64,000 nt of DNA from Algoriphagus sp. AK58 (GTDB lineage Bacteria > Bacteroidota > Bacteroidia > Cytophagales > Cyclobacteriaceae): assembly GCF_014324365.1 (NCBI RefSeq), contig NZ_QEIG01000010.1:62001-126000 (forward strand). Direction: 5' to 3'. How positions within the stretch are numbered: position 1 is the first letter of the stretch; each line of letters starts with the position of its first letter. This document shows positions 17,657-26,241 of the stretch, one piece after another. The position numbers were made by a program, and so were the translations under genes. The notes beneath the pieces are model-generated. The model was not told where the DNA came from. It saw only the letters and a list, made by a program, of their open reading frames with translations, and made no database searches.

Positions 17657-20487
17657 ACCCATTTTTGAAAGAAACGGCCCAAAAGATCCTGGAATCAGGT
17701 CGAGACCTGAAGGAAATCACTATCGTCCTTCCCAATCGACGTGCGGGTTTGTTTTTCACCCGATACATGGGAGAGTTGATCGATGAGCCGGTTTGGATGC
17801 CGGAGGTGATCACGATCGAGCAACTGTTTTACCGATTGGCGGGGAACACACCTGCGGATGAGCTGACTTTGATCTTTGAATTGTATGAGCTGTACCGTCA
17901 GATTCAAACCGAGCCGGAGGACTTTGATCGCTTTTATTTCTGGGGTGAATTGATCCTGAAAGACTTCAACGACCTCGATCAGTTTTTGGCTCCTGCGAAG
18001 ACCGTTTATACCAATCTGGCCGAAATCAAAGAATTTGAATCTGATTTAAGTTACCTCTCTGAGGAGCAAAAAGAGTTGATTTCACAGTTTTGGAAGGCTT
18101 TTGAGCGGCAGAATGCATCCGAGCAAGAGCGATTCCTGAGATTTTGGCAGATTTTGGCCCAGCTCTATGAGGGATTTCAGGCTAGGCTTCGAACTGCGGG
18201 TTTAGCCTATTCCGGTCAATTGTACAGACAGGTGGCAGAAAATACAGACCTTATCACAAAGCCTGAGAAGCACGTGGTATTTGTGGGTTTTAATGCCTTT
18301 ACCCTGACCGAGGAAAAGCTGATCAAGCATTTTGTGAAGGAGTTTGGCGCAGCAGTTTTCTGGGATGTGGATGCCTATTACTTGGATGATCGACTTCAGG
18401 AAGCAGGTTTGTTTTTCAGAGATTACCAAAAAGATCCCGTGTTGGGAAAGACTTTCCCGGAGGAAATCCCTGCTGAAATCAGTCAAAAAGCCGCAGTAAT
18501 CCATACGCATGCCATTCCGCTGAAAACCAATCAAGCCAACTTGGTCGGGAAGCTTTTGGAAAAAGTTGGGAAAGAGGAAGCCTTGGAAGAAACAGTGATT
18601 ATCCTACCCGATGAGCAATTGCTTTTTCCGGTACTTCATACGCTTCCTGAGACGATTTCCAAACTCAACGTGACCATGGGTTACCCCATCCGAAATGCGC
18701 CAATCTATGCCTTTTTGGATGCAGTTTTGGACTTGCAGCGTTATGCGAAGTGGAAAAATAGCAAGGTGTTCTTTTACCACAAACCGGTGATTGACTTGCT
18801 TTCATTTTCTTACCTGAAAGCCTCGGATTCGGAATTTGCCAAGGAAATCTCAGAAAAGATCAAGCTGGATAATCTCTTGGATGTGCCAGTAGAAGCTTTA
18901 GCTAAAGAAGGCACCCTGTTTCAACTGGTCTTCCGAAAGGTCGAGCCACAGGATCTTTTTGATTATTTGGGAGAAATCATCCAATACCTCGCGCAGGAAC
19001 TGAAAGAAGATGTCATTCAGCGCAGCTATTTGTATCAAGCTTTCAAACAGCTGAATCGATTGAAGGAAGTTTTCCGAACTAATCAGGACAAGGGATTGAA
19101 GATGGACTTTGTGCTGAAGTTGTTTCGGCAGATTTTCAGGGAGTTGAAATTGCCATTCGAGGGGGAGCCCTTGCAAGGCTTGCAGATCATGGGTGTGTTG
19201 GAATCGAGAAACTTGGACTTCCGCCGTGTGATCATTTGTGATGTGAATGAGGGCAGCTTTCCTCCAGGAGGAGGCATCAATTCCATGATTCCGTTTAACC
19301 TTCGCCGTGCTTTTGGTTTGCCGGTTCAGGAGCAGAATGACGCGATTTATGCCTATACCTTTTACCGTCTCTTGCATCGGGCTGAAGAGGTTCACCTGAT
19401 TTACACGACAGCAGCTGATCAGGGAAAAGCGAACGAGGTAAGCCGATTTGTGCAGCAGATGCAGGCAGAGCTTCATGTCGCCAAACCTGAGACCGTGATG
19501 ATTCCCGTGCAATTGACTCCCGGTAAGGAGATCACCCTGAAAAAGTCGCCAGAGATTTTGCAGCGGCTTGCCAGCTATGTGAAAAAGGAGGGAGATTCGT
19601 ATGCCAAAAGCTTTTCCGCTTCCGCGCTTTCCATGTATTTGGATTGTCGTTTAAGATTCTATTTCCGCTATGTGGCGGGTTTGAAGGAAAAGGAGGAAGT
19701 GGTATCGGAGATCGATCCGATGACGTTTGGGACGCTTTTGCACAGTGCCTTGGAATTTCTTTATGAAGTAGAAGAGGGCAAGTCCCATCGGGATATCGAT
19801 TCTCATACCATTGATCGCTTGCTACCTCAGGTGCCCGAAGCAGTAGATAAGGCCATTCGCAAGTTTTACAAAAAGGAAGCAGGAGAGGAGTTTGAGATAA
19901 GCGGGCAGTTGGTGATCGCCCGGGAGGTTTTTATCAAGTATGTGAAAGAAATCCTGAGTTACGATCAGAAGAATGGCCCTTTCCGGGTGATTGGTTTGGA
20001 GAAAGAATACCAGGCTGGAATTCCCGTGGAAACTGCTCAGGGCAAGGTAGAAATCGCGCTGAAAGGCGTAATTGACCGCATGGACATCAAAGACGGCGTC
20101 GTGCGATTGCTGGACTACAAAACCGGGAAGGACAATAAAAAGGTGAGTTCGATTGCTTCACTTTTTGATCGGGAAGATGACAAGCGAAACAAGGCGGCCA
20201 TGCAAACCTTGCTCTATGCTTACTTCTATCAATACGAGCACCGAGCTAATCAGCTTCCTTTGAAACCGGGAATTTTCAATATCAAGGAGATCTACAATCC
20301 ACAGTTCAGTCCATTTTTGGTCATGGACAAGGAGGAAAATTCTGATTACCGGGATTTTGCCGCCGAGTTTGAAAGCGGATTAAGCGGATTATTGGCTGAG
20401 ATCTTCAACCCAGAGGTTCCTTTTGACCAGACGGAGGACGAAAAAAAGTGCACCTTCTGTGCGTACAAGGAGATCTGTGGGAGGTGA
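17653..20487 (+). CDS. addB: AddB-like nuclease subunit with Fe-S cluster
   Basis: A 944-residue partner of AddA. The N-terminus (ITIVLPNRRAGLFFTRYM) is an inactivated helicase fold without a Walker A motif. The C-terminal PD-(D/E)xK nuclease shows FGTLLHSALE and LLDYKTGKD (Asp821, Lys823). Cys665, together with Cys933, Cys936 and Cys942 in KCTFCAYKEIC, matches the four cysteines of the AddB iron-sulfur staple. It probably forms a complex with AddA on DNA ends. Translation is coupled through the ATGA overlap. Confidence 0.88.
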   Translation: MNPFLKETAQKILESGRDLKEITIVLPNRRAGLFFTRYMGELIDEPVWMPEVITIEQLFYRLAGNTPADELTLIFELYELYRQIQTEPEDFDRFYFWGELILKDFNDLDQFLAPAKTVYTNLAEIKEFESDLSYLSEEQKELISQFWKAFERQNASEQERFLRFWQILAQLYEGFQARLRTAGLAYSGQLYRQVAENTDLITKPEKHVVFVGFNAFTLTEEKLIKHFVKEFGAAVFWDVDAYYLDDRLQEAGLFFRDYQKDPVLGKTFPEEIPAEISQKAAVIHTHAIPLKTNQANLVGKLLEKVGKEEALEETVIILPDEQLLFPVLHTLPETISKLNVTMGYPIRNAPIYAFLDAVLDLQRYAKWKNSKVFFYHKPVIDLLSFSYLKASDSEFAKEISEKIKLDNLLDVPVEALAKEGTLFQLVFRKVEPQDLFDYLGEIIQYLAQELKEDVIQRSYLYQAFKQLNRLKEVFRTNQDKGLKMDFVLKLFRQIFRELKLPFEGEPLQGLQIMGVLESRNLDFRRVIICDVNEGSFPPGGGINSMIPFNLRRAFGLPVQEQNDAIYAYTFYRLLHRAEEVHLIYTTAADQGKANEVSRFVQQMQAELHVAKPETVMIPVQLTPGKEITLKKSPEILQRLASYVKKEGDSYAKSFSASALSMYLDCRLRFYFRYVAGLKEKEEVVSEIDPMTFGTLLHSALEFLYEVEEGKSHRDIDSHTIDRLLPQVPEAVDKAIRKFYKKEAGEEFEISGQLVIAREVFIKYVKEILSYDQKNGPFRVIGLEKEYQAGIPVETAQGKVEIALKGVIDRMDIKDGVVRLLDYKTGKDNKKVSSIASLFDREDDKRNKAAMQTLLYAYFYQYEHRANQLPLKPGIFNIKEIYNPQFSPFLVMDKEENSDYRDFAAEFESGLSGLLAEIFNPEVPFDQTEDEKKCTFCAYKEICGR

Positions 20488-20554
20488 GTCAGTTACCAGT
20501 GGTCAGCTTCCAGTGTTCAGACAGACTGCGACTGAAGACTGATCACTGAACACT
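20488..20554. repeat. Short inverted-repeat patch between addB and the YciI-like gene
   Basis: AGTGTTCAG (20512-20520) and CTGAACACT (20546-20554) are inverted copies surrounding CAGT/ACTGAAG-type words. The pattern resembles the degenerate CAGTCTTCAGT intergenic patches of Bacteroidota. The right arm encodes the last codons of the minus-strand YciI-like gene. Confidence 0.5.
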
Positions 20555-20998
20555 TCCTTTAGCGATCTTCCCATGAATCTCATTTACCATCATGAGCGCG
20601 GCAGAACCATACCACTCTTTCAGGTCCATTTTTAGTACACCGGCTTGAATGGCTGGGTCAGTTTCGGTGAGGGCTTTGGCTTCGTCAATGCTTTGCACAT
20701 CGAAAATGTAAATGCCGCGGAGGTCATCATTTCCGAAGAAAGGTCCGGCCAATACCAGTTTTCCCATCTCTGCCATTTTTCCAATGTTAGCCATGTGACC
20801 GGCTTGGATTTCCTGCCGTTGTTCTGGGGTATATTCTGCCACTCGGTCACCTCTAAGGAGGAAAGCCATGACGTATTTTTTCATTCCGATATTATCTGCT
20901 CCTAATTTTTTGGCTAGGGCTTCGTCGTATTGGCTTTGGGCTTGGGCTGCCCAAGAAGCCGTAAAAATCAGACCAAGGAATAATAAGATCTTTTTCAT
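20543..20998 (-). CDS. Secreted YciI-like (YCII-related) protein
   Basis: A 151-residue protein with a signal peptide ending near AAQAQ. It has a YCII-related domain of the ferredoxin-like dimeric alpha-beta fold (KKYVMAFLLRGDR, then HMANIGKMAEMGKLVLAGPF, then GIYIFD). An Asp/His pair in such domains often marks the active site, but no reaction is established. The frame is open to 21076, but the signal peptide sets the start at 20998. The extreme C-terminus (GSVQ) is encoded inside an inverted-repeat patch, so the end may have been altered. Confidence 0.8.
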   Translation of the reverse strand: MKKILLFLGLIFTASWAAQAQSQYDEALAKKLGADNIGMKKYVMAFLLRGDRVAEYTPEQRQEIQAGHMANIGKMAEMGKLVLAGPFFGNDDLRGIYIFDVQSIDEAKALTETDPAIQAGVLKMDLKEWYGSAALMMVNEIHGKIAKGSVQ

Positions 20999-21673
20999 AG
21001 AAGGGTAGGGTTTTCCTAAAGGTAGCATATCCCTTTCAGATTTGATGAAGTAATCTGAAGCCGATGGATAGATCATTTTTCAGCTGGGAAAATGAAGGAT
21101 TGATAAATTGATGCAAGAAAGATTTTTGTAATTGTATCACTCATTTGTCAAGGAAAATTAAGGTCTTTGATTGCTTTAAAAAACCCATTTGATTTCCAAT
21201 CAAAAAGAAAGGACAAAAGGAGTTTCACCTCATTGCGGTAATTTTTGAGAAGTCTTTTTCAAAATTTTTCATTTTAAAAATCGCAGGATTGAATGCAGAT
21301 CTTTCCATGATAGGTTTAATCTATCAACAAAATGAACCTGATTCGAGTCCTTCTTTGCTTGAATTATGAAGGGGAATAGGGAGCGGCTAGATGCTTTTTT
21401 TATGGTGTTTTTTTTGAAAGTGATACTTTTATTTAATGATAATAATCTATTGATAAATAATATTTTAAATATGATTTCAGTATACCTTAATTTGTATTGT
21501 CTAAAAAAATTAGATAAGACTAATTTTCTTTTTTCTCTTGGAAAATGGTTCAGGAGAATGGAATTTTCATTTTCCTAATTTTAGTCAAACAAAATCCGGC
21601 TTTCATTTTTCTTTCGTTATTTTGGGCAATTCCATATCTAATCTTTACCTGAGGTGAAAACCGATTTTTACCA
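20999..21673. other. Long AT-rich intergenic region without a convincing gene
   Basis: 675 bp between the divergent YciI-like gene and the response regulator. It is rich in A/T runs and holds a small hairpin TTTGATTTCCAATCAAA at 21188-21204. A 70-codon open frame at 21366-21578 has no credible composition. I see no RNA gene with confidence. Confidence 0.6.
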
Positions 21674-22045
21674 ATGAGTAACTTTTCGCAAAAGCAAATT
21701 ATCGTAGTGGATGACGACAAAATCCAACACCTGCTCATTCGGAAAAAAATTCAACTCTTATTTGTTGACGTGCAAATTCATTTTTTTGAATCTGCAGAAA
21801 GTGTCATTGATAGCTTGAAAAGTAATCCGGTAGATATCATCATCACTGACCTGAATCTAGACATGATGGATGGTTGGGATTTTGTCCAAGAACTTGAAAA
21901 TATTGGTTTCAAGGGAAAGCTTTACATAGTGACCGGATCGATAATGGCATCGGATCGAATCAGAGCAGAAGGGGATCCAAGAATTTCTGGTTTTTTTGAG
22001 AAACCCCTTTCAGAAACCGATCTTCTTCAAATCCTTTCACCTTGA
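21674..22045 (+). CDS. Single-domain response regulator (CheY-like)
   Basis: A 123-residue receiver domain with no output domain. The acidic pair is in VVDDD (Asp13/Asp14). The phosphoacceptor is Asp59 in IIITDLNLD, Thr87 is in VTGS, and the conserved Lys110 is in FFEKP. All phosphotransfer residues are present. It would act by protein-protein contact or as a phosphate carrier. No histidine kinase is nearby. It lies 58 bp upstream of the Mla operon on the same strand, so co-transcription is possible. Confidence 0.9.
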   Translation: MSNFSQKQIIVVDDDKIQHLLIRKKIQLLFVDVQIHFFESAESVIDSLKSNPVDIIITDLNLDMMDGWDFVQELENIGFKGKLYIVTGSIMASDRIRAEGDPRISGFFEKPLSETDLLQILSP

Positions 22046-22103
22046 GTCATTTTCCCAAACCCATTCGAGAAAAATCCTTATTTTCGAACATCTGATTTAA
22101 ATT

Positions 22104-22901
22104 ATGGCTGGAGAAGCAGACGATAGAAAGCCCCTTATTTCGAAAAAAATTGATAAGTTTTTTACGGGACTGGCAGACGCCTGGAACTTTGTTCGACGCT
22201 TTTTCCAGGAAGTGTTTCTGCCCCCCTACGAATTCAAAGAGGTTATTCACCAATGTTATCGAATTGGGGTGGAATCCTTGCCTCTTATTTCATTGACTGG
22301 TTTTATAGTAGGGATTGTTTTTACCAATCAATCTCGTCCTTCTTTATCCGAGTTTGGTGCGACTTCCTGGTTACCTGCATTAATTGCTATCGCTATTGTA
22401 CGTGCGATGGGACCTTTGGTGACTGCTTTGATAGCTGCCGGCAAAGTTGGCTCAAGCATTGGTGCGGAAATCGGATCCATGAAGGTAACCGAGCAAATCG
22501 ATGCCATGGAAGTCTCTGCTACCAATCCGTTTAAGTTTCTGGTGGTTACTCGGGTTTTAGCGACCACTTTCATGATTCCGATTTTGGTCATGTATACTGA
22601 TTTTGTTGCCTTGGTAGGTTCTTTCATCAATGTCAACAGTAAGGAATTGGTCAGTCTTTCCACTTTCTTCGTTCAGGTTTTTGATGCCATTACGTTTTTG
22701 GATGTATTTTCATCTGTGATCAAGTCCCTTGTTTTCGGATTCACAATCGGGATTGTGGGCTGTTATAAGGGTTACCATTCATCCAAAGGAACCGAGGGTG
22801 TAGGACGTGCGGCCAACTCCGCCGTTGTAATTTCCATGTTTTTGATCTTTATCGAGGAGCTGTTGGCTCTTCAGATCGTCAATGCAATCAGGGGGATGTA
22901 A
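22104..22901 (+). CDS. mlaE: MlaE-family ABC transporter permease
   Basis: A 265-residue integral membrane permease of the MlaE/YrbE family. It has about five hydrophobic segments and conserved GSSIGAEIGSMKVTEQIDAM and GCYKGYHSSKGTEGVGRA motifs. It moves phospholipids or other lipids between membranes with MlaF and an MCE protein. The first about 35 residues are a polar cytoplasmic extension. It is the first gene of a three-gene operon, 3 bp before mlaF. Confidence 0.9.
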   Translation: MAGEADDRKPLISKKIDKFFTGLADAWNFVRRFFQEVFLPPYEFKEVIHQCYRIGVESLPLISLTGFIVGIVFTNQSRPSLSEFGATSWLPALIAIAIVRAMGPLVTALIAAGKVGSSIGAEIGSMKVTEQIDAMEVSATNPFKFLVVTRVLATTFMIPILVMYTDFVALVGSFINVNSKELVSLSTFFVQVFDAITFLDVFSSVIKSLVFGFTIGIVGCYKGYHSSKGTEGVGRAANSAVVISMFLIFIEELLALQIVNAIRGM

Positions 22902-22904
22902 GCT

Positions 22905-23663
22905 ATGGATAATCGGGAAAAAGTAGTTGTCATCAGAAATCTTTACAAATCTTTTGGAGATTTGGATGTATTGCAAGGCGTGGATCTTGATCTTCACAGG
23001 GAAGAGAATCTGGTGGTCTTGGGCCGTTCAGGCACAGGAAAGTCCGTATTGATCAAAATCATGGTTGGGCTATTGAAACAAGACAGTGGCAGTATGCAAG
23101 TTTTGGGAAAGGAAGTATCCTCACTTTCAACCAAAGACCTTAATGCTCTCAGACTCAAAATAGGATTCTCCTTTCAGAATTCTGCACTTTATGACTCGAT
23201 GACGGTCAGGGAAAATATGGAATTTCCTTTGGTCAGAAATGTGAAAAACCTCACCAAAAAAGAGGTTACCATGCGAATTGAGGAATTGCTAGATGCCGTT
23301 GGACTTCCGCAGACTATTAATCAGATGCCCTCAGAATTGTCTGGAGGTCAAAAGAAACGGATCGGGGTTGCGAGAACGCTGATTCTTAATCCTGAAATCA
23401 TGCTTTATGATGAACCCACTGCAGGATTGGATCCCATTACCTGTGTTGATATTAATAATCTTATCCATGAAGTCAGAGATAGGTACAAGACAACATCCAT
23501 TGTGATTACCCATGACTTGGCCTGTGCCAAGCAAACAGGTGACCGAATGGCCGTTCTTTTGGACGGAAAATTTAAAGCAATGGGAACGTTTGAGGAAGTG
23601 TTCCCTCATGCGGTCGACGAGCGAATCAAGTCATTTTACGATTATAATTTTATCAACTCATGA
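22905..23663 (+). CDS. mlaF: MlaF-family ABC transporter ATPase
   Basis: A 252-residue ABC ATPase. Walker A is GRSGTGKS, the Q-loop is in FSFQNSAL, the signature is LSGGQKKR, Walker B is IMLYDEPTAGLD, and the switch His is in VITHD. The spacing to the permease and the following MCE gene identifies it as the MlaF energy subunit of a lipid transporter. It overlaps the next gene by 4 bp (ATGA). Confidence 0.92.
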   Translation: MDNREKVVVIRNLYKSFGDLDVLQGVDLDLHREENLVVLGRSGTGKSVLIKIMVGLLKQDSGSMQVLGKEVSSLSTKDLNALRLKIGFSFQNSALYDSMTVRENMEFPLVRNVKNLTKKEVTMRIEELLDAVGLPQTINQMPSELSGGQKKRIGVARTLILNPEIMLYDEPTAGLDPITCVDINNLIHEVRDRYKTTSIVITHDLACAKQTGDRMAVLLDGKFKAMGTFEEVFPHAVDERIKSFYDYNFINS

Positions 23664-24640
23664 GAGGAGAAAATAAACGATCTGTCTTAGTAGGCATTTT
23701 TGTCTTCTTAGGGATAGCGATTTTGGTTACAGGCATTCTGACCCTAGGCGGGCAACAGAAAAAATTTGTAAAAGCAGTTCATCTTAAAGCAGTATTTGAT
23801 GATATCGGAGGTTTGCAAACGGGTAATAACATCTGGTTTTCCGGTGTGAAAATCGGAACTGTTCGCAAAATCAATTTCTATGGAGACTCTCAAGTTGAAG
23901 TGGAAATGAACGTGGAAAAATCTGTCTCTGAATTTATCCGGAAAAACTCAAAAGCTACGATCAGTTCAGACGGATTGATCGGTAACAAAATTATCGTGAT
24001 CTATGGTGGCAGTACGGATTATCCACCGGTTGAGGAGGGGGACAGACTGGAAGCAGTCATGCCTTTGGACACGGACAAAATGATGGAAACTCTACAGGAA
24101 AACAATCAAAACCTGGTAGATATCACCAACGATCTAAAACTACTCACAGGCAAACTCGCGGCCGGTGAAGGCATCGTGGGAGCCGTAATGACGGATTCTA
24201 CCTTGGCTAAGAACTTCAGGTCTATTCTGGCAAACCTGGAAAGAGCCTCGACCAACAGCAACAAAATGATTGCTGACCTGAATACCTTCACTGCCAAACT
24301 GAATCAGAAGGGGAATATGCTTAACGATCTGGTCACCGATCAGACCATCGTTCCGGATTTGAAAGCAACTATGGAAAACCTCAAATCAACCAGTGCCAAT
24401 ACGGAGACTTTGACCAAGGAGCTCCAGACCATTACGGATAAACTCAATTCATCAGATAATTCTTTGGGAATGCTTTTGAATGATCCGGAATTTGCCAAAT
24501 CGCTGAAAAGCACCTTGGAAAATACCGATTCGGCAACTTACAATCTGAATAAAGGCATGGAGGCACTGGAGTATACCTGGCCTTTCAATAAGGGCTTCAA
24601 GCGAAAAGCGAAAGCGGAAGAAAAGGCAGGCGGAAATTAA
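23660..24640 (+). CDS. mlaD: MlaD-family MCE lipid-binding protein
   Basis: A 326-residue protein anchored by one N-terminal membrane helix (residues about 8-28). An MCE domain follows (about 38-115; GLQTGNNIWFSGVKIGTV, then SSDGLIGNKIIVI). The C-terminal half is helical and rich in Asn/Thr/Leu with leucine-zipper-like spacing (LKSTSANTETLTKEL). It is predicted to form the periplasmic lipid tunnel of the MlaE/MlaF transporter. The absence of MlaB, MlaC and MlaA genes here is usual for such operons in this phylum. A strong terminator follows. Confidence 0.88.
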   Translation: MRGENKRSVLVGIFVFLGIAILVTGILTLGGQQKKFVKAVHLKAVFDDIGGLQTGNNIWFSGVKIGTVRKINFYGDSQVEVEMNVEKSVSEFIRKNSKATISSDGLIGNKIIVIYGGSTDYPPVEEGDRLEAVMPLDTDKMMETLQENNQNLVDITNDLKLLTGKLAAGEGIVGAVMTDSTLAKNFRSILANLERASTNSNKMIADLNTFTAKLNQKGNMLNDLVTDQTIVPDLKATMENLKSTSANTETLTKELQTITDKLNSSDNSLGMLLNDPEFAKSLKSTLENTDSATYNLNKGMEALEYTWPFNKGFKRKAKAEEKAGGN

Positions 24641-24657
24641 TCCCAAACCTCACCATC

Positions 24658-24696
24658 AAAAAAGCCAAAGTTGAATTTTTCAGCTTTGGCTTTTTT
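24658..24696 (+). terminator. Terminator after the mla operon
   Basis: AAAGCCAAAG (24661-24670) and CTTTGGCTTT (24684-24693) form a 10-bp stem that extends inward through GTTGAA/TTCAGC pairs. It has a run of A before it and T after it, so it can end transcripts from both strands (mlaD and the convergent gene at 24712). Confidence 0.85.
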
Positions 24697-24711
24697 GATT
24701 TGGCAGAGGGG

Positions 24712-25446
24712 TCATCCAAGACTAAAACGGATGGGCAAATAAAGCCAAGCCTTCACAGGCCGACCTTGATGATCTAAAGCTGGTATGTAGGAGCCCTTAA
24801 ACTTCTCGACCATTCTCAGTCCTTCTTTGACTAGATTTTTGTCCATCGTGGCTTCATTGGCTACCTCATATTCCAAAAGCTCCCCAGTCTCCGAAATCAA
24901 CAGGGCCAGGAAAACAGTTCCAGAAATTCCGGCTCTTCTCGGTGCGAGGGGGTAGGTTAGGTTTTTTGCTAAAAAATCAACCCAAGCCTCCAATTCATAT
25001 CCGGGCATAAAGTCATCATAGTGGAGCTCGTAAGTTTCTTCCTTATTCGCTCTCCAAATCTCAAAGTGTTTGTAATCATGCTTGATGACTTGGCCTTTTT
25101 TGACGCCTTGGTCAAAATATAGGGTCAGGGATTTTTTATTGTCCAAGTTGAGAAGCGTTTGACTGATCAGATTGCCCAGCGTATCGTAGGTATCGGTGAC
25201 TTCCTGATTAAATTTTTCCTCAGCATTGTAGCTGACTTTGATTTGTCGGATCCGTCTGTTTTGGTCATCAAATATCAGATAAAACAGGTCTCCCGAGGGA
25301 GTCTTTGATTCAGTCATGGTATAAACCTTATTGTCCAAATCTTTTTTTGAGATTTCATAAAAGTGCCGGTTAAGTGGAGTGGTTTTTTGGGCTTGAGCGC
25401 CAAAAGCAAAAAACAAGATAGAAATCAGGATAAAGAGATTTTTCAT
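24712..25446 (-). CDS. Secreted protein with TonB-C-like domain, paralogue 1
   Basis: A 244-residue protein with a signal peptide ending near GAQAQ. The middle part holds beta-strand-like repeats (RRIRQIKVSY, NLDNKKSLTLYFD). The C-terminal about 85 residues have the TonB-C pattern (YPLAPRRAGISGTVFLALL, then GLRMVEKF, then a P-x-x-D-x-G-x-P end). There is no membrane anchor or Pro-rich linker, so it is not a canonical TonB. It is the last of three tandem paralogues that share the LNRHxYEI N-terminal motif. The specific role is unknown, with a periplasmic or surface adaptor likely. Confidence 0.75.
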   Translation of the reverse strand: MKNLFILISILFFAFGAQAQKTTPLNRHFYEISKKDLDNKVYTMTESKTPSGDLFYLIFDDQNRRIRQIKVSYNAEEKFNQEVTDTYDTLGNLISQTLLNLDNKKSLTLYFDQGVKKGQVIKHDYKHFEIWRANKEETYELHYDDFMPGYELEAWVDFLAKNLTYPLAPRRAGISGTVFLALLISETGELLEYEVANEATMDKNLVKEGLRMVEKFKGSYIPALDHQGRPVKAWLYLPIRFSLG

Positions 25447-25467
25447 GGTGGGTAAGTTTAAATTAGT

Positions 25468-26214
25468 TTAGTTTCCTATGTTGAACGGGATCGTGATCCA
25501 TTTCCCTTCCGTATTTCCAAAAGCATCCTCTGCCGGAAGGAACTGCCAATTCCAATTTTTAACCAATTCCAGAAATCGGTCAGCATATTTTTTATCTGCT
25601 TCCAATGGATTAGCCCAATCGACTTGTGAGACTTTTCCCTGATCATCTACAAATAGGGCTGCAATGATCGTTTGTCGCTCTTTGGGTAATTCGGAAGGTT
25701 TGAAATTAAAGTGATTCATCACATAGTTTAGCCAGTCTTCCTTGTTGTTTAGGAGTTGAGGCTCAAATTCGTTTACGTAAGTCAGGGTGGGTTCTTCCTC
25801 TCCGGACTTTAAGATGAAGTAATTGTTTCCACCTTCAAAAAGCACCTGACCGACCTGCTGTTGATCAAAAAAGTAAGTGGTCAGAAATTTCCCGTTTACC
25901 AGATTCAGGGTTTTCTTCCACTGAATATTCCCCGCTGGATTGTATTGTTCGGTGATTTGTTCCTGAAAATCCACTTTGGGTTTTGCTGTACGGATAATTC
26001 GGTTGATTTTATTGTTCAGAGTGAAGATTCGCTGGATTTTTGTTGAGTCAGTGGTATAGGAGATCAATTTGTTGAAGGTGTGATTGACCGAATCTTCCGG
26101 AGCGATTTCATAATAATGTCGGTTGAGTCGGATTACCTGTTGCTGGGCTTCCAGGATATTTTCCTTCCCTTGAAAAATGAGAAAAAACAGGATAAAAATC
26201 GTTTTGAAGTTCAT
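25468..26214 (-). CDS. Secreted protein with TonB-C-like domain, paralogue 2
   Basis: A 248-residue protein with a signal peptide at its N-terminus. It shares with its neighbours the motif RLNRHYYEIAPEDSVNH, an RIFTLNNKINRIIRT strand pair, and a C-terminal TonB-C-like part (TIIAALFVDDQGKV, then WQFLPAEDAFGN). It begins 27 bp after paralogue 3 and ends 21 bp before paralogue 1, so the three form one operon. Function is unknown. Confidence 0.75.
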   Translation of the reverse strand: MNFKTIFILFFLIFQGKENILEAQQQVIRLNRHYYEIAPEDSVNHTFNKLISYTTDSTKIQRIFTLNNKINRIIRTAKPKVDFQEQITEQYNPAGNIQWKKTLNLVNGKFLTTYFFDQQQVGQVLFEGGNNYFILKSGEEEPTLTYVNEFEPQLLNNKEDWLNYVMNHFNFKPSELPKERQTIIAALFVDDQGKVSQVDWANPLEADKKYADRFLELVKNWNWQFLPAEDAFGNTEGKWITIPFNIGN

Positions 26215-26241
26215 AAAGCTGATTTTTAAAAGGTTCGAGGA

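Noticed and set aside
21366..21578. 70-codon rightward open frame in the long AT-rich gap
   Set aside because: Its composition follows the AT-rich DNA, it has no recognisable domain, and no start context or neighbour supports it.
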